Shown here: positions 16,681 to 26,239 of the stretch, piece after piece
Position numbering within the stretch: the stretch's first letter is position 1
Layout of the letters: each line of letters opens with the position of its first letter
DNA from: Candidatus Neomarinimicrobiota bacterium
Lineage (GTDB): Bacteria > Fidelibacterota > Marinisomatia > Marinisomatales > TCS55
DNA: 64,000 bases
Direction of reading: 5' to 3'
Assembly: GCA_018651745.1 (NCBI GenBank)
Contig: JABIDL010000028.1
Coordinates: 1 to 64,000 of the forward strand
The notes under the pieces: generated by a model
What the model saw: only the letters and a program-made list of their open reading frames with translations
What the model was told of the DNA's origin: nothing
The model's database searches: none
Translations under genes and position numbers: made by a program

Positions 16681-18285
16681 TCAGTCTCCCTTAAAATGAT
16701 TTACAATAGGAATGCGTCGTCCCATCCCGAATGCTTTTCGCGTAACTCTTAAACCTGTAGCCGCTTGCCGTCGTTTATACTCATTTATGCGGATTCGATT
16801 TGCCAGATCATTCACCAAATCAGCGTCAGCTCCATCATTAATTAGCGAAGATGGACTTTGTCTTTCTTCTACTAGGGCATCTACTAACGGACTGACAATT
16901 TCATAATTAAACGGATCTTCCTGTCCCGGCGCTAATTCTGCAGATGGTGTTTTGGTAATACATCGATTTGGAATTCGCTCAGAATCGCGATTCACCCAAT
17001 TGGAAAGGGCGTACACATCAGATTTGGACAAATCAGAAATAACAGAAAGTCCGCCGCTCATATCTCCGTAGAGCGTGCAATAGCCGAGCGCAAGTTCAGT
17101 TTTATTTCCCGTGGAAAGACACAGCCAGCCAAATTTATTTGACATTGCCATCAGGATGTTTCCCCGAGCACGTGCCTGTATATTTTCTTCGGTAACATTG
17201 GGTTTTTGTCCGATAAACACAGATTTCAATGAATTCTCATACGTATCCACAAGTTCGTTGATCGGAATTGTTTCAAAATTGATGTTCAGATTTTCTGCAA
17301 GCGCCTTCGCGTCAACGAGACTATGATCGCTCGAGTATTTGGATGGCATAGCAACACCGTGGACTTGGTCTGCGCCGAGCGCATCTGCAGCAATACAGGC
17401 TACCAGACTGGAATCAATTCCTCCGCTGAGGCCAATCACCGCTTCCGAATGGTTAGTTTTCCTGAAATAATCTTTCACACCGAGGACAAGTGCAGAATAC
17501 ATTTCTTCCTCGCGCTGCATGGAATGCGTGTGTGCTGGATTAAGATTATCGGTATCTACCAATACCAAGTCTTCAGAAAATGCTTTTCCGCAAGCAATCA
17601 CAACGCCGGCTGCATTCATCGCCAGAGACGATCCGTCAAAAATGAGCTCATCTTGTGCGCCGACCATATTACAGTACACAAATGGAAGTTCTGTTTCATT
17701 CACTTTTTTGGAAATGAGATTGCGACGATTTGCAGACTTTCCTTCCCTGTAGGGAGAAGCGGAAATATTAATAATCATTTCAGCGTCAGAATTTTTGAGT
17801 TCACTAGAAACTTTGCATGTGTAATCCTCATCCCAAAGGTCTTCACAGATCTGAATTCCGATTTTTATCAATTTTTCTTTTAGAGTAATTTGAAAAATCC
17901 CAGGCTTCGTTCCGGCAGTAAAGTAGCGATCTTCATCAAATACATCATACGTTGGTAATAGAATTTTGTCGTAAGAATCCACTATTTCCCCATTGCTGCA
18001 CAGGGCGGCGCTGTTGTAAAGATTGCCATTCTCTCTTCTCACATAGCCGATTATCATCGGGACAGTCGTTTTTAAAACAATAGAATTAAGTGTTTCGAGA
18101 TTCTTCTCGATAAAAGAATCCCAATACAGCAAATCCTGAGGTGGATAACCCGTAATTGCTAATTCCGGGAAAACGACAAGATCAGCATCCTGACCGACTG
18201 CATTATTGTAAACATCCAGCATCTTTTCTTCATTGAAAGAAAAAGCACCGAGCGTTGGATTGATTTGGCAGAGGGCAATTTTCAT
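16681..18285 (-). CDS. nadE: Glutamine-dependent NAD+ synthase
   Basis: Catalyses the ATP- and glutamine-dependent amidation of deamido-NAD to NAD in the cytosol. The 534-residue protein joins an N-terminal nitrilase-type glutaminase (catalytic Glu41 in PELAITGYPP, Lys in DKILLPTYDVFDE, Cys in GIQICEDLWDE) to a C-terminal synthetase with the PP-loop LSGGIDSSLVACIAADALG. The open frame extends upstream to 18402, but those 39 residues are basic, unlike the family and overlap acyP. The ATG at 18285 gives the standard MKIALCQINP. The nearest purine-rich site is an unusually distant GAGAGG, about 18 bases away. Confidence 0.95.
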   Translation of the reverse strand: MKIALCQINPTLGAFSFNEEKMLDVYNNAVGQDADLVVFPELAITGYPPQDLLYWDSFIEKNLETLNSIVLKTTVPMIIGYVRRENGNLYNSAALCSNGEIVDSYDKILLPTYDVFDEDRYFTAGTKPGIFQITLKEKLIKIGIQICEDLWDEDYTCKVSSELKNSDAEMIINISASPYREGKSANRRNLISKKVNETELPFVYCNMVGAQDELIFDGSSLAMNAAGVVIACGKAFSEDLVLVDTDNLNPAHTHSMQREEEMYSALVLGVKDYFRKTNHSEAVIGLSGGIDSSLVACIAADALGADQVHGVAMPSKYSSDHSLVDAKALAENLNINFETIPINELVDTYENSLKSVFIGQKPNVTEENIQARARGNILMAMSNKFGWLCLSTGNKTELALGYCTLYGDMSGGLSVISDLSKSDVYALSNWVNRDSERIPNRCITKTPSAELAPGQEDPFNYEIVSPLVDALVEERQSPSSLINDGADADLVNDLANRIRINEYKRRQAATGLRVTRKAFGMGRRIPIVNHFKGD

Positions 18286-18307
18286 TGTATTATTTTTTAT
18301 TTTCCTC

Positions 18308-18607
18308 TCACCTTCGAATTTCAAAATCCCTGAAGCGGTGCTCATACGGAAGCCACTCCACTTGAACTTCATCGACATCCGCTCCACGCGGTCCCGTTTC
18401 AACTTCCTTTATTAAAGATTCGATATCCATTTTTTTGCCTTCCGCTTCAATTAAAACAGTGCCATCTTTTAAGTTTTTTGCGTACCCAGCCAATCTAAAA
18501 TCCTGAGCCCATTGAACGGTAAACCATCGGAATCCGACTTGCTGCACTTTACCGCTGACTCCAAGCTTCGCTCCGGCGTTTTCTGGCTTATGAATATCGA
18601 AGTCCAC
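18308..18607 (-). CDS. acyP: Acylphosphatase
   Basis: A small enzyme that hydrolyses acyl phosphates such as acetyl- or carbamoyl-phosphate. The conserved core is VSGKVQQVGFRWFTVQWAQ, with the Arg of VGFRxF, and AGYAKNLKDGTVLIEAEG, with the catalytic Asn of the KNLxDG loop. The likely start is GTG at 18607, sharing one base with the TAG of the upstream gene (TAGTG) and preceded by AAAGGA nine bases away. This gives 99 residues, normal for the family. A longer reading from 18679 adds a basic N-terminus that belongs to the overlapping frame. Confidence 0.88.
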   Translation of the reverse strand: MDFDIHKPENAGAKLGVSGKVQQVGFRWFTVQWAQDFRLAGYAKNLKDGTVLIEAEGKKMDIESLIKEVETGPRGADVDEVQVEWLPYEHRFRDFEIRR

Positions 18608-19062
18608 TAAATGTGTTCCTTTATTTGTTTTATCACATCTGAAGGCGAATCTGCGTGATTTACTTTTGGAATATCCCAAGTGTGAAAACCGATTACAGGT
18701 TTCTCGAGTTGCAAAGCGTAAGCAATTTCGGACAAAGTTCCGTATTCACCTGAAATCGCTACAGCAATATCACAATTGTAAGCCAACATCAGATTTCGAT
18801 AAATGCCGAGACCAGTCGTAATCGGAAGAGAAATAAATTCATTCGCCTCTTCGAGAGAACCATCTTTTAATATTCCTACGCAGGTTCCTCCGCCTTCATT
18901 CACACCTTTGGCAATGGCTTCCATCACGCCTGAACCTCCGCCACAAAAAACGAGATATCCTTCTTCCGCCATACTTTTTCCAAGCTCAACAGTTTGGCTG
19001 TACACCTCATCGGTAATGTTGCGACCGCCGAAAACAGAAACTCTTGTTGTAAAATTCTTCAC
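18607..19062 (-). CDS. LOG/TIGR00725-type Rossmann protein
   Basis: About 151 residues with the nucleotide-binding fold of the lysine-decarboxylase-like LOG superfamily: [31 protein letters not shown], and [14 protein letters not shown], which occupies the place of the PGGxGTxxE motif. LOG enzymes release bases from cytokinin- or purine-nucleotide monophosphates, while the TIGR00725 branch has no assigned function. The GTG at 19062 overlaps the asnS stop as GTGA and is preferred over the upstream TTG at 19131, which would add 23 residues shared with asnS. It ends inside the start of acyP. Confidence 0.75.
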   Translation of the reverse strand: MKNFTTRVSVFGGRNITDEVYSQTVELGKSMAEEGYLVFCGGGSGVMEAIAKGVNEGGGTCVGILKDGSLEEANEFISLPITTGLGIYRNLMLAYNCDIAVAISGEYGTLSEIAYALQLEKPVIGFHTWDIPKVNHADSPSDVIKQIKEHI

Positions 19063-20351
19063 GGTTCTAATCGTGAAAGTGTTCTTGGAAACGGAATGGT
19101 TTCTCGAATATGCTGAATTCCGGTTATCCACGCCACAGTTCGCTCAAGCCCAAGTCCAAATCCAGAATGCGGAACCGAACCATATCTTCTTAAATCTAGG
19201 TACCATTTGAACTCATCCTCAGGAAGATCGTGTTTTTTGATACGTCTTTGCAAAGTTTCTAAATCATCTTCCCTCTGCCCTCCGCCAATTATTTCCCCGT
19301 AACCTTCCGGAGCAATCATATCCACACCAAGGGCAAGGTTATCATTTTCTGCATCGCGCTTCATGTAAAATGCCTTGGCTTCTTTTGGCCAGCGATGAAT
19401 CATGACAGGACTTTCGAATTCGTTAGAAATAATGGTTTCATCTGTTCCGCCAAAATCGCTTCCATATTCAAAATCGACATCGTTTTTCTTCAAAATTTCG
19501 ACTGCATCATCGTAAGTGATTCGCGGAAATGGTAAAGACACCGCCTTCAGTTTTGTAACATCCCGCTCCAATGTTTTCAGTTGTTCTTCACATCGGTCAA
19601 GACACCTTTCTAAAATAAAAGCAACCAGCCGCTCCGCCCATTCCATATTTTCATCAAGATCACAAAAGGCTATCTCAGGTTCAATCATCCAAAATTCTGT
19701 GAGATGACGGCGTGTCTTGGATTTTTCCGCTCGAAATGTTGGACCAAAACAATATATTTTACCAAATGCCATTGCAGCCGCTTCGCCGTATAATTGTCCA
19801 CTTTGCGTTAAATAAGCGGTTCGGTCAAAATATTCCACATTAAACAAATTGGATGTTCCTTCGCAGGCGTTTGCCGTAAATATGGGGGTATCAATCAGCG
19901 TAAATCCGTTTTCCTCAAAAAAGTCTCTGCAAGCTTTAATAATTTGATTTCGAATTCCCAATATGGCGTGTTGCTTTTTGGATCGAAGCCACAAATGCCG
20001 GTGATCCATCAAAAAAGCTGTACCGTGTTCTTTGGGAGAAATAGGATATTCCTCTGCAATTTGATGCGTTTTAATGTCTTTGACAGTAAGCTCAAATCCT
20101 CCAACAGACCTATCATCTTTCCGCACTGTCCCCGTTACAGAAAGGGATGATTCCTGCGTCAGAGTTGGTTCAATGTTAAACACCTCTTCCGAAACTTCAC
20201 TTTTAACGACGACGCACTGCGTCATTCCTGTTCCGTCACGAAGCATCAAAAACCAAATTTTCCCACTGGATCTTTTGGAATAAACCCACCCATGAAAAGT
20301 GACGTCTTGCCCTTCAAATTCTGCTATGTTTGCTATGTATTTATGTTTCAT
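19059..20351 (-). CDS. asnS: Asparaginyl-tRNA synthetase
   Basis: A class II aminoacyl-tRNA synthetase charging tRNA-Asn. The 430-residue protein has an N-terminal OB anticodon-binding fold ([25 protein letters not shown]) and a class II core. Motif 2 is visible as [24 protein letters not shown] and motif 3 as [15 protein letters not shown]. The region [21 protein letters not shown] is typical of AsnRS rather than AspRS. ATG start at 20351. It lies seven bases downstream of lptE and overlaps the LOG-like gene by four bases. Confidence 0.94.
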   Translation of the reverse strand: MKHKYIANIAEFEGQDVTFHGWVYSKRSSGKIWFLMLRDGTGMTQCVVVKSEVSEEVFNIEPTLTQESSLSVTGTVRKDDRSVGGFELTVKDIKTHQIAEEYPISPKEHGTAFLMDHRHLWLRSKKQHAILGIRNQIIKACRDFFEENGFTLIDTPIFTANACEGTSNLFNVEYFDRTAYLTQSGQLYGEAAAMAFGKIYCFGPTFRAEKSKTRRHLTEFWMIEPEIAFCDLDENMEWAERLVAFILERCLDRCEEQLKTLERDVTKLKAVSLPFPRITYDDAVEILKKNDVDFEYGSDFGGTDETIISNEFESPVMIHRWPKEAKAFYMKRDAENDNLALGVDMIAPEGYGEIIGGGQREDDLETLQRRIKKHDLPEDEFKWYLDLRRYGSVPHSGFGLGLERTVAWITGIQHIRETIPFPRTLSRLEP

Positions 20352-20358
20352 AATTCCT

Positions 20359-20919
20359 TTACCATGATGTCATTATTTCGTTAAGTATATCTTCCGCAAT
20401 TTTTTTTACCGCAACATTAGTAGCGAATTCACGAGCATCGCCAAATTCATCATCATCTTCATCATCAGTTAAACCGTCACCATCATTGTCAATACCGTCG
20501 GTACTAATATCTCCGCTTAATCCGTATGCGCCAAAACTGGAAAAATTCTTCTCAAATAGTGTTTTATCTTCATTTACATCAAACCATTCAACTTTCAAAT
20601 TAACCGTAAATCGGTATTCCGTAACTGCTTCTTCTTTCGTGTAAGTGTAAGGCGCATCTTTTATGCTAATAATAGTCCCACGCAAGATGGAATCTGCATC
20701 ATTTCCATCTTGAACTCGAAGAATGTTTTCTTCTGTGAATTTTTCAACCAGATTATCTGTCACTGCTTCCGCCATTCCAAATTCTGAAGTCTGATTTTCT
20801 ACGAGCGGAATGGCGATGCTTTTTATGTGAGGCGGAATAGAACCTGCCATCGAGTAAAACATGCATCCTGGGACTAACAAAACGGAAAGAATGAAGATGT
20901 AAATTGTTCTAATCACCAT
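20359..20919 (-). CDS. lptE: LptE-like LPS-assembly lipoprotein with an acidic insertion
   Basis: Probable outer-membrane lipoprotein that plugs and stabilises the LptD translocon for lipopolysaccharide export. The 186-residue product has a signal peptide with lipobox-like LVPGC (Cys19), then the LptE-type core [52 protein letters not shown], and a C-terminal helix ending ILNEIMTSW. Residues about 137-160 form an acidic stretch with DxDNDGDGxxDD that breaks the family pattern. The ATG at 20919 has AAGGA six bases upstream and overlaps the sigma-54 activator gene by 11 bp. The alternative start at 20964 would bury the signal sequence. Confidence 0.78.
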   Translation of the reverse strand: MVIRTIYIFILSVLLVPGCMFYSMAGSIPPHIKSIAIPLVENQTSEFGMAEAVTDNLVEKFTEENILRVQDGNDADSILRGTIISIKDAPYTYTKEEAVTEYRFTVNLKVEWFDVNEDKTLFEKNFSSFGAYGLSGDISTDGIDNDGDGLTDDEDDDEFGDAREFATNVAVKKIAEDILNEIMTSW

Positions 20920-22123
20920 TCTTTTTCCTTCGCTTAATTTTCGGTTCCAATCCGTATTCTTCAATTTTTCTGTATAAGGTTCTTTCGCTCATTCCGAGGG
21001 ACCTTGCAGTAGCTCTCCGGCTATTATTAAAATATTTCAGAGTGCGCTCTAGTGCCTCTTTTTCGAGATTTTTCAAATTCATATCTCCTATAGAAGCACC
21101 GCGAATATACTCATCAAAAATTTGATCCACAGGAATTCGCCCATCCTCTGATTGTACTTCGGCAGTATAAGCCGGTATTTCCCCTTCGTTTATTACCGGT
21201 AACCCTTGACCGCTTAACATTGATTTTACCCATTCAACATCCTGGCGAAGAAGCAATAGTTGACGTAAAATTAATTCCCGTTCAGCTTGTTCAGGTGTTT
21301 GGCTCATTACCATCGGAAGATTTCCTTTTGATGGCATTCTTGCATTTCCTATCTGTTCCTCAACCATAACCGCTGTGATTCGCTCACCTTTTTCCAAAAC
21401 CAGAATACTTTCTACAAAATTTTTAAGTTCACGAACGTTTCCAGGCCAATCATGATGTTTCATGATACGAATAGCGTCGGGCACAAATCCTCTATAAGGG
21501 ATGTCATTACTCCTTGTAAATTCTAAAGCAAAGCGCTCAACTAGCAAATTCAAATCTTCTAATCTGGTACGTAATGTTGGAACATCAATCGTAATCGTTT
21601 TCAATCTAAAGTAAAGATCCTGTCGGAATTTTCCATTTTCCACAAGTGTGGCTAAATCCTTATTGGTCGCAGCAACGACTCGAACATCAGTTCTTAACGT
21701 TTTGGAATCCCCAACGCGCATAAACTCCCCGGTTTCAAGCACCCGTAATAATTTTACCTGTGTTTCATATGGCATTTCACCAATCTCATCTAAAAATATG
21801 GTTCCTTTATGGGCTGATTCAAAATACCCTTTTCGGTCTTCTCCAGCGCCAGTGTAGGCACCCTTTTTATGTCCAAATAATTCACTTTCTATAATTCCTG
21901 CCGGAATAGCACCGCAGTTTACTACTACCAATCCTTCATGAGTTCTTCTACTAAATTTATGGATCGCTTTGGCAACAACCTCTTTCCCAGTTCCAGATTC
22001 ACCAGTTACCAAAACAGAAATATCTACTGGAGCAATTTGAGCTATCATTTCCAACACTTGACGAATAGCATCGCTTCTACCAATGATACCAGACCTTTTT
22101 TGTAATTTATCTAAATCAATCAT
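20909..22123 (-). CDS. Sigma-54-dependent transcriptional activator without receiver domain
   Basis: The 404-residue protein is an AAA+ bacterial enhancer-binding activator. It shows Walker A GESGTGKE (41-48), the sigma-54 contact loop as GAYTGA (88-93), Walker B TIFLDEIGE and the sensor region RLEDLNLLVERF. A C-terminal Fis-type helix-turn-helix (ERTLKYFNNSRRATARSLGMSERTLYRKI) completes the DNA-binding end. No N-terminal receiver or GAF domain is present: the AAA+ domain begins near residue 12, as in PspF. About 100 residues between the AAA+ and HTH parts are not a recognised domain. AGGAG lies nine bases before the ATG. Its targets are unknown; overlap with lptE suggests envelope regulation. 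Confidence 0.9.
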   Translation of the reverse strand: MIDLDKLQKRSGIIGRSDAIRQVLEMIAQIAPVDISVLVTGESGTGKEVVAKAIHKFSRRTHEGLVVVNCGAIPAGIIESELFGHKKGAYTGAGEDRKGYFESAHKGTIFLDEIGEMPYETQVKLLRVLETGEFMRVGDSKTLRTDVRVVAATNKDLATLVENGKFRQDLYFRLKTITIDVPTLRTRLEDLNLLVERFALEFTRSNDIPYRGFVPDAIRIMKHHDWPGNVRELKNFVESILVLEKGERITAVMVEEQIGNARMPSKGNLPMVMSQTPEQAERELILRQLLLLRQDVEWVKSMLSGQGLPVINEGEIPAYTAEVQSEDGRIPVDQIFDEYIRGASIGDMNLKNLEKEALERTLKYFNNSRRATARSLGMSERTLYRKIEEYGLEPKIKRRKKNGD

Positions 22124-22210
22124 GGAATGTTTCTCCTAAGCAGTTTTTTTTAATTCGTCGGCTGGGATATTCGGAATGATCTGCGCTTTTGATTTTTGTA
22201 TTCAACTCAA

Positions 22211-22233
22211 CCCCTCTCTTTCAAAAAGAGGGG
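22211..22233. terminator. CCCCTCT/AGAGGGG hairpin downstream of galE
   Basis: A 7-bp stem (cccctct at 22211-22217, agagggg at 22227-22233) with a 9-base loop lies 18 bases beyond the galE stop on the minus strand, before the sigma-54 activator gene. There is no long T-run on the minus strand, so factor-independent termination is uncertain. The C4/G4 arms match other intergenic hairpins in the window. Confidence 0.5.
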
Positions 22234-22250
22234 CTGGGAGTGAGATCTAA

Positions 22251-23225
22251 TCATTCAGTAACCTCCGCATGGCAATAAATTTCCCACATTGTTGAAATCA
22301 ATGTTTCAATTTCAGAATGTTCGGCAGACCATTTTAATATTTCTTTTGCGTTTTCTGAGCTCGCAACCAACTTTGGCGGGTCTCCCGATCTGCGACTTTT
22401 GATCTCTGTAGGAATTATTTCTCCTGTTATTTTTCTAGCTGTGTCAATGATTTCTTGAACAGAATATCCAACTTCAGATCCAAGATTTACTGTAATTGAT
22501 GGATTATTTTTTAAATAGTTCACTGAAAGAATGTGCGCTTTTGCGAGGTCTGAAACATGAATATAGTCCCGTACGCCGGTTCCATCAGGTGTTTTATAAT
22601 CGTTTCCAAATACATTCATTTTATTGCGAGTTCCATTTGCTGTTTCCATCACAATCGGAAGTAAGTTATTCGGCCCTTTTTCCGGAATTCGTATCCGGCC
22701 TTTAATGTCATATCCGGCTGCATTAAAATATCGAAGTGATGCAGATCTGATTCCTTTGGATTCATATACATCCTTAAGAATTTTCTCAATGATTAATTTT
22801 GATTCGCCATAGGGATTAATAGGATTCACTGGATGTCGCTCATCAATGGGCAAATATTTAGGATCTCCGTACACAGCTGCGGAAGATGAAAACACAAAAT
22901 TTTGAATGGATAAATCAACCATAGTATCAAGCAAAGTCAATGTTCCGTACACATTATTATGCATATATTTTTCAGGATTTTCAACAGATTCCCCAGCAGC
23001 TTTGAAAGCAGCCATGTGAATCACTGCATCGACACCATCAAGCGCTTTTTCATTATCTTCTCGATTCAAAATAGATCCAAGAATAAACTCGGCTCGTGTA
23101 TCTACATTTTCCTTTGTGCCCATCGAAAGATCATCAAGTACTACCACTTCATATCCCTGATCTAGTAATTCCAAGCCGACATGAGCTCCAATATAACCGG
23201 CACCTCCTGTTATCAGTATTTTCAT
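22251..23225 (-). CDS. galE: UDP-glucose 4-epimerase
   Basis: An SDR-type enzyme interconverting UDP-glucose and UDP-galactose (or the N-acetyl forms), supplying sugars for envelope glycans. The 324 residues show the NAD-binding GGAGYIGAHVG near the N-terminus. The catalytic SSSAAVYGDP and the YGESK pair (Tyr and Lys) appear around residue 140, and RYFNAAGYD follows. Its ATG overlaps the uvrB stop as ATGA, so it is translated with uvrB. The C4/G4 hairpin follows its stop. Confidence 0.94.
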   Translation of the reverse strand: MKILITGGAGYIGAHVGLELLDQGYEVVVLDDLSMGTKENVDTRAEFILGSILNREDNEKALDGVDAVIHMAAFKAAGESVENPEKYMHNNVYGTLTLLDTMVDLSIQNFVFSSSAAVYGDPKYLPIDERHPVNPINPYGESKLIIEKILKDVYESKGIRSASLRYFNAAGYDIKGRIRIPEKGPNNLLPIVMETANGTRNKMNVFGNDYKTPDGTGVRDYIHVSDLAKAHILSVNYLKNNPSITVNLGSEVGYSVQEIIDTARKITGEIIPTEIKSRRSGDPPKLVASSENAKEILKWSAEHSEIETLISTMWEIYCHAEVTE

Positions 23226-25243
23226 GAAGATTTGCCTCCTTCAAAAATTCCAGCCAATTCTTTTTCAAATTTCTGAATTTCATCTCTCAATTTTGCTGCT
23301 TGTTCAAATTCTAAATCATCTGCTGCTTCCAACATTTCCTTTCGCATCATTTCAAGCGCAAGCTGTTTATCCAACTGATCAAAATCTATCCCTTTGCGTT
23401 TTGTCTTTGGTTGAAACGCATCTTTTTCCTGAAGTGAATCTGCAACAGCAGTGCTATGCAAAATATCATCCATAGATTTGTAAACAGATTTCGGTTCAAT
23501 ATTATGGGTTATATTGTATTTCTGCTGAACTTTTCGGCGACGTTTTGTTTCACTAATGAGGTATTGCATCGCTTCAGTGATTTTATCGCCGTAAAGGATA
23601 ACTGTCCCGTTTAAATGACGTGCCGCTCTACCCGCCACTTGCATTAGCGAACTCTTTGATCTAAGAAACCCTTGCTTATCTGCATCCAAAACAGCCACCA
23701 AAGATACTTCAGGAAGGTCTAATCCTTCTCTCAAAAGATTAATACCAACTAAAACATCAAATTCACCAAGACGAAGATCACGTAAAATTTTAACTCGGTC
23801 TAAAGTATGAATATCGCTATGTAAATATCTCACTCTGAGACTTAGTCCACGCAAATATTCCGTTAAATCTTCTGCCATACGTTTTGTTAAGGTTGTAATG
23901 AGACAACGTTCATTCATTTTTGTCCGGTTCTGTATTTCATTCACAAGATCATCCATTTGTCCATTTGTGCTGCGAGTTTTCACTATTGGATCAAGCAATC
24001 CGGTTGGGCGAATTAATTGCTCTGCAATTATACCATTAGCCAATTCAAGCTCACGATCAGACGGTGTTGCCGAAACATAAGTCACCTGGTTTTGCATTTT
24101 CATAAATTCATCTATTTGAAGCGGACGATTATCCAATGCGCTTGGTAGACGAAAACCATGTTCCACAAGTGTTAATTTTCGAGCACGATCGCCATTATAC
24201 ATTCCCTGCACCTGAGAAAGTGTGACATGTGACTCATCTATAAAAGTCATGTAGTTATCAGGAAAAAAGTCTAATAATGTAAATGGCTTTTCCCCCGCCT
24301 TTCGACCTGAGAAATAGCGAGAATAATTTTCAATCCCGGAGCAGTAACCTAGTTCCATCATCATTTCTAGATCAAAATTGGTTCTTTGTTCCAATCGCTG
24401 TGCTTCTAATAGTTTATTATTTTTTCTGAAATCCGATAGCTTTTCATCGAGTTCTTTACGAATGGTTTTAACGATTCCCTTAATTTGCTTTTTATCGGTT
24501 ACAAAATGTTTTGCAGGATAAATAATGACTGAGTCCATTTCACCCAGAATTTCTCCGGTAAGGGGATCGAATCGAGTGATGGAATCCACTTCAGTTCCAA
24601 ACATTTCTATTCGTGTGCAGGCCACATCGTAAGCGGGGAAAATTTCAATTACATCTCCGCGCACTCGAAAATTACCACGTTCTAGAACTGTATCGTTTCG
24701 CGCATAATGAATATGTATGAGTTTTGTAAAGACCTCTTTTCTATGAAGTGGTTTTCCTTTTACTATCCTCACAATTTGATCACGGTATTCATCTGGAGAT
24801 CCAATACCATAGATACAAGAAACTGAGCTCACAACAATGACATCTTTTCGTTCCAATAGCGCAGTGGTGGTTTTCAGCCTTAGGCGATCAATTTCTTCAT
24901 TCACTGCCATATCTTTTTCGATAAAAGTGTCTGTAACAGGTAGGTACGCCTCAGGTTGATAATAATCATAATACGAAATAAAATATTCCACAGCATTTTC
25001 CGGGAAAAGCTGCTTGAATTCACCATAAAGTTGTGCGGCTAATGTTTTGTTGTGCGATATAATCAATGTTGGACGCTGGACTTCTTGAATCACTTGCGCC
25101 ATCGTAAACGTTTTTCCACTACCAGTTACTCCAAGTAAAACTTGATGATCCAGTTTCTGTTTTAATCCGCCCACCAATGAGGATATTGCCTGCGGCTGAT
25201 CACCTTTGGGTTCGAATTCCGAATGAATCTTGAACTCTGCCAT
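23222..25243 (-). CDS. uvrB: Excinuclease ABC subunit B
   Basis: The DNA-damage verification helicase of nucleotide excision repair, loaded by UvrA and working with UvrC. The 673-residue protein has Walker A LGVTGSGKTFTMAQVI, the beta-hairpin region YDYYQPEAYLP, helicase motifs including DESHVTL, INLLREGLDLPEVSLVAVLDADKQGFLRS and QVAGRAARHLNG. A C-terminal UVR domain (LALEMMRKEMLEAADDLEFEQAAKLRDEI) is the UvrC contact. Standard length. ATG start at 25243, about 57 bp after the PLP lyase gene. Confidence 0.97.
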   Translation of the reverse strand: MAEFKIHSEFEPKGDQPQAISSLVGGLKQKLDHQVLLGVTGSGKTFTMAQVIQEVQRPTLIISHNKTLAAQLYGEFKQLFPENAVEYFISYYDYYQPEAYLPVTDTFIEKDMAVNEEIDRLRLKTTTALLERKDVIVVSSVSCIYGIGSPDEYRDQIVRIVKGKPLHRKEVFTKLIHIHYARNDTVLERGNFRVRGDVIEIFPAYDVACTRIEMFGTEVDSITRFDPLTGEILGEMDSVIIYPAKHFVTDKKQIKGIVKTIRKELDEKLSDFRKNNKLLEAQRLEQRTNFDLEMMMELGYCSGIENYSRYFSGRKAGEKPFTLLDFFPDNYMTFIDESHVTLSQVQGMYNGDRARKLTLVEHGFRLPSALDNRPLQIDEFMKMQNQVTYVSATPSDRELELANGIIAEQLIRPTGLLDPIVKTRSTNGQMDDLVNEIQNRTKMNERCLITTLTKRMAEDLTEYLRGLSLRVRYLHSDIHTLDRVKILRDLRLGEFDVLVGINLLREGLDLPEVSLVAVLDADKQGFLRSKSSLMQVAGRAARHLNGTVILYGDKITEAMQYLISETKRRRKVQQKYNITHNIEPKSVYKSMDDILHSTAVADSLQEKDAFQPKTKRKGIDFDQLDKQLALEMMRKEMLEAADDLEFEQAAKLRDEIQKFEKELAGIFEGGKSS

Positions 25244-25300
25244 AATGTCTAAATTACGACGGATAAAAGATAAGGATCAATGGCAGAGAATTTAATTATG

Positions 25301-26239
25301 TTAAAAGGGTAATGTGAATAAATCCACATTTCCACCTGAAAGAATAATTCCCACTTTCTTCCTCTGAAATAAGGACTTTTCTTTCAACACTGCAGCTAGA
25401 GAAATTGCGCCTGATGGCTCAACCAAAATTTTCATCCGTTCCCAAATCAATTCCATTGCATCAATTATTTCTGCATCCGTCACAGTTATAATTCCTGTTA
25501 CCATTCTTTGAATTATCGGGAAAGTAAGTATTCCAATTTGGGACCGTAATCCATCCGCAATCGTATCGACTCTTTTATTCGGGACAATTTCTCCCGCTTT
25601 CATAGACAAAAACGTATCATCAGCCCCTTCCGGCTCGGCGCCAAATACATCCGTGTTTGAATTCATCCCTTTCACCGCCAGAGCCGTTCCGCTAAGCAGT
25701 CCGCCTCCACTCACAGGCGAAATAACAGCGTCCAATTCCGGTTGACCTTCCATGAGTTCAAGCCCAGCTGTTCCCTGACCTGCAATAATGCGTTCATCAT
25801 TATAAGGATGAATAACTGCCACATCTGTTTTGGATACATATTCTTGAAGAGCAGATTCACGGGAGATTTGATCCGGTTCGCAGGTGATAATTTCGGCACC
25901 ATAAGATTTAACTGCTTCAAATTTGATCTTGGCTGAGTTATAAGGCATTATAACTGTAACAGGAATTCCTCGAATCTGAGCAGCTTTTGCCAAAGCGGCG
26001 CCGTGATTCCCGGATGAAACTGTTGCCACGCCTCGCTTGGCATCTTCATCGGATAAACTCAAAATTGCATTGGTCGCACCGCGAGCTTTGAAAGCACCGG
26101 CTTTCTGAAAATTCTCACATTTAAAAAACATCGTTGCCTCGGACATTTGATCCAATGTAGCAGAGGTAAGAATTGGCGTTCGATGAATGTAGGGTTCGAT
26201 ACGCTCATGCGCATCTTTTATATCAGCTAGTGAGACCAA
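25301..26239 (-). CDS. PLP-dependent threonine/serine ammonia-lyase or racemase-type enzyme
   Basis: A fold-type II PLP enzyme of 312 residues. The cofactor lysine lies in FQKAGAFKARGA, followed by SSGNHGAALAKAA and the phosphate-binding SPVSGGGLLSG (GGGLLSG loop). No ACT regulatory domain follows, so it resembles the short catabolic group: threonine/serine dehydratases, serine racemases and threo-3-hydroxyaspartate lyases. These cannot be told apart here. The likely start is TTG, directly after the TAA of the epimerase gene. It is the last member of the mce-dgcA-dgcN block, hinting at amino-acid or D-amino-acid catabolism. Confidence 0.85.
   Translation of the reverse strand: MVSLADIKDAHERIEPYIHRTPILTSATLDQMSEATMFFKCENFQKAGAFKARGATNAILSLSDEDAKRGVATVSSGNHGAALAKAAQIRGIPVTVIMPYNSAKIKFEAVKSYGAEIITCEPDQISRESALQEYVSKTDVAVIHPYNDERIIAGQGTAGLELMEGQPELDAVISPVSGGGLLSGTALAVKGMNSNTDVFGAEPEGADDTFLSMKAGEIVPNKRVDTIADGLRSQIGILTFPIIQRMVTGIITVTDAEIIDAMELIWERMKILVEPSGAISLAAVLKEKSLFQRKKVGIILSGGNVDLFTLPF

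Noticed and set aside
17323-17883. 186-residue plus-strand open frame inside nadE
   Set aside because: Lies wholly opposite the NAD synthase, no recognisable domain, low-complexity Cys/His-rich shadow sequence.
18286-18402. 39-residue upstream extension of nadE
   Set aside because: The added basic residues overlap acyP and do not fit the enzyme family, whose N-terminus is MKIALCQINP.
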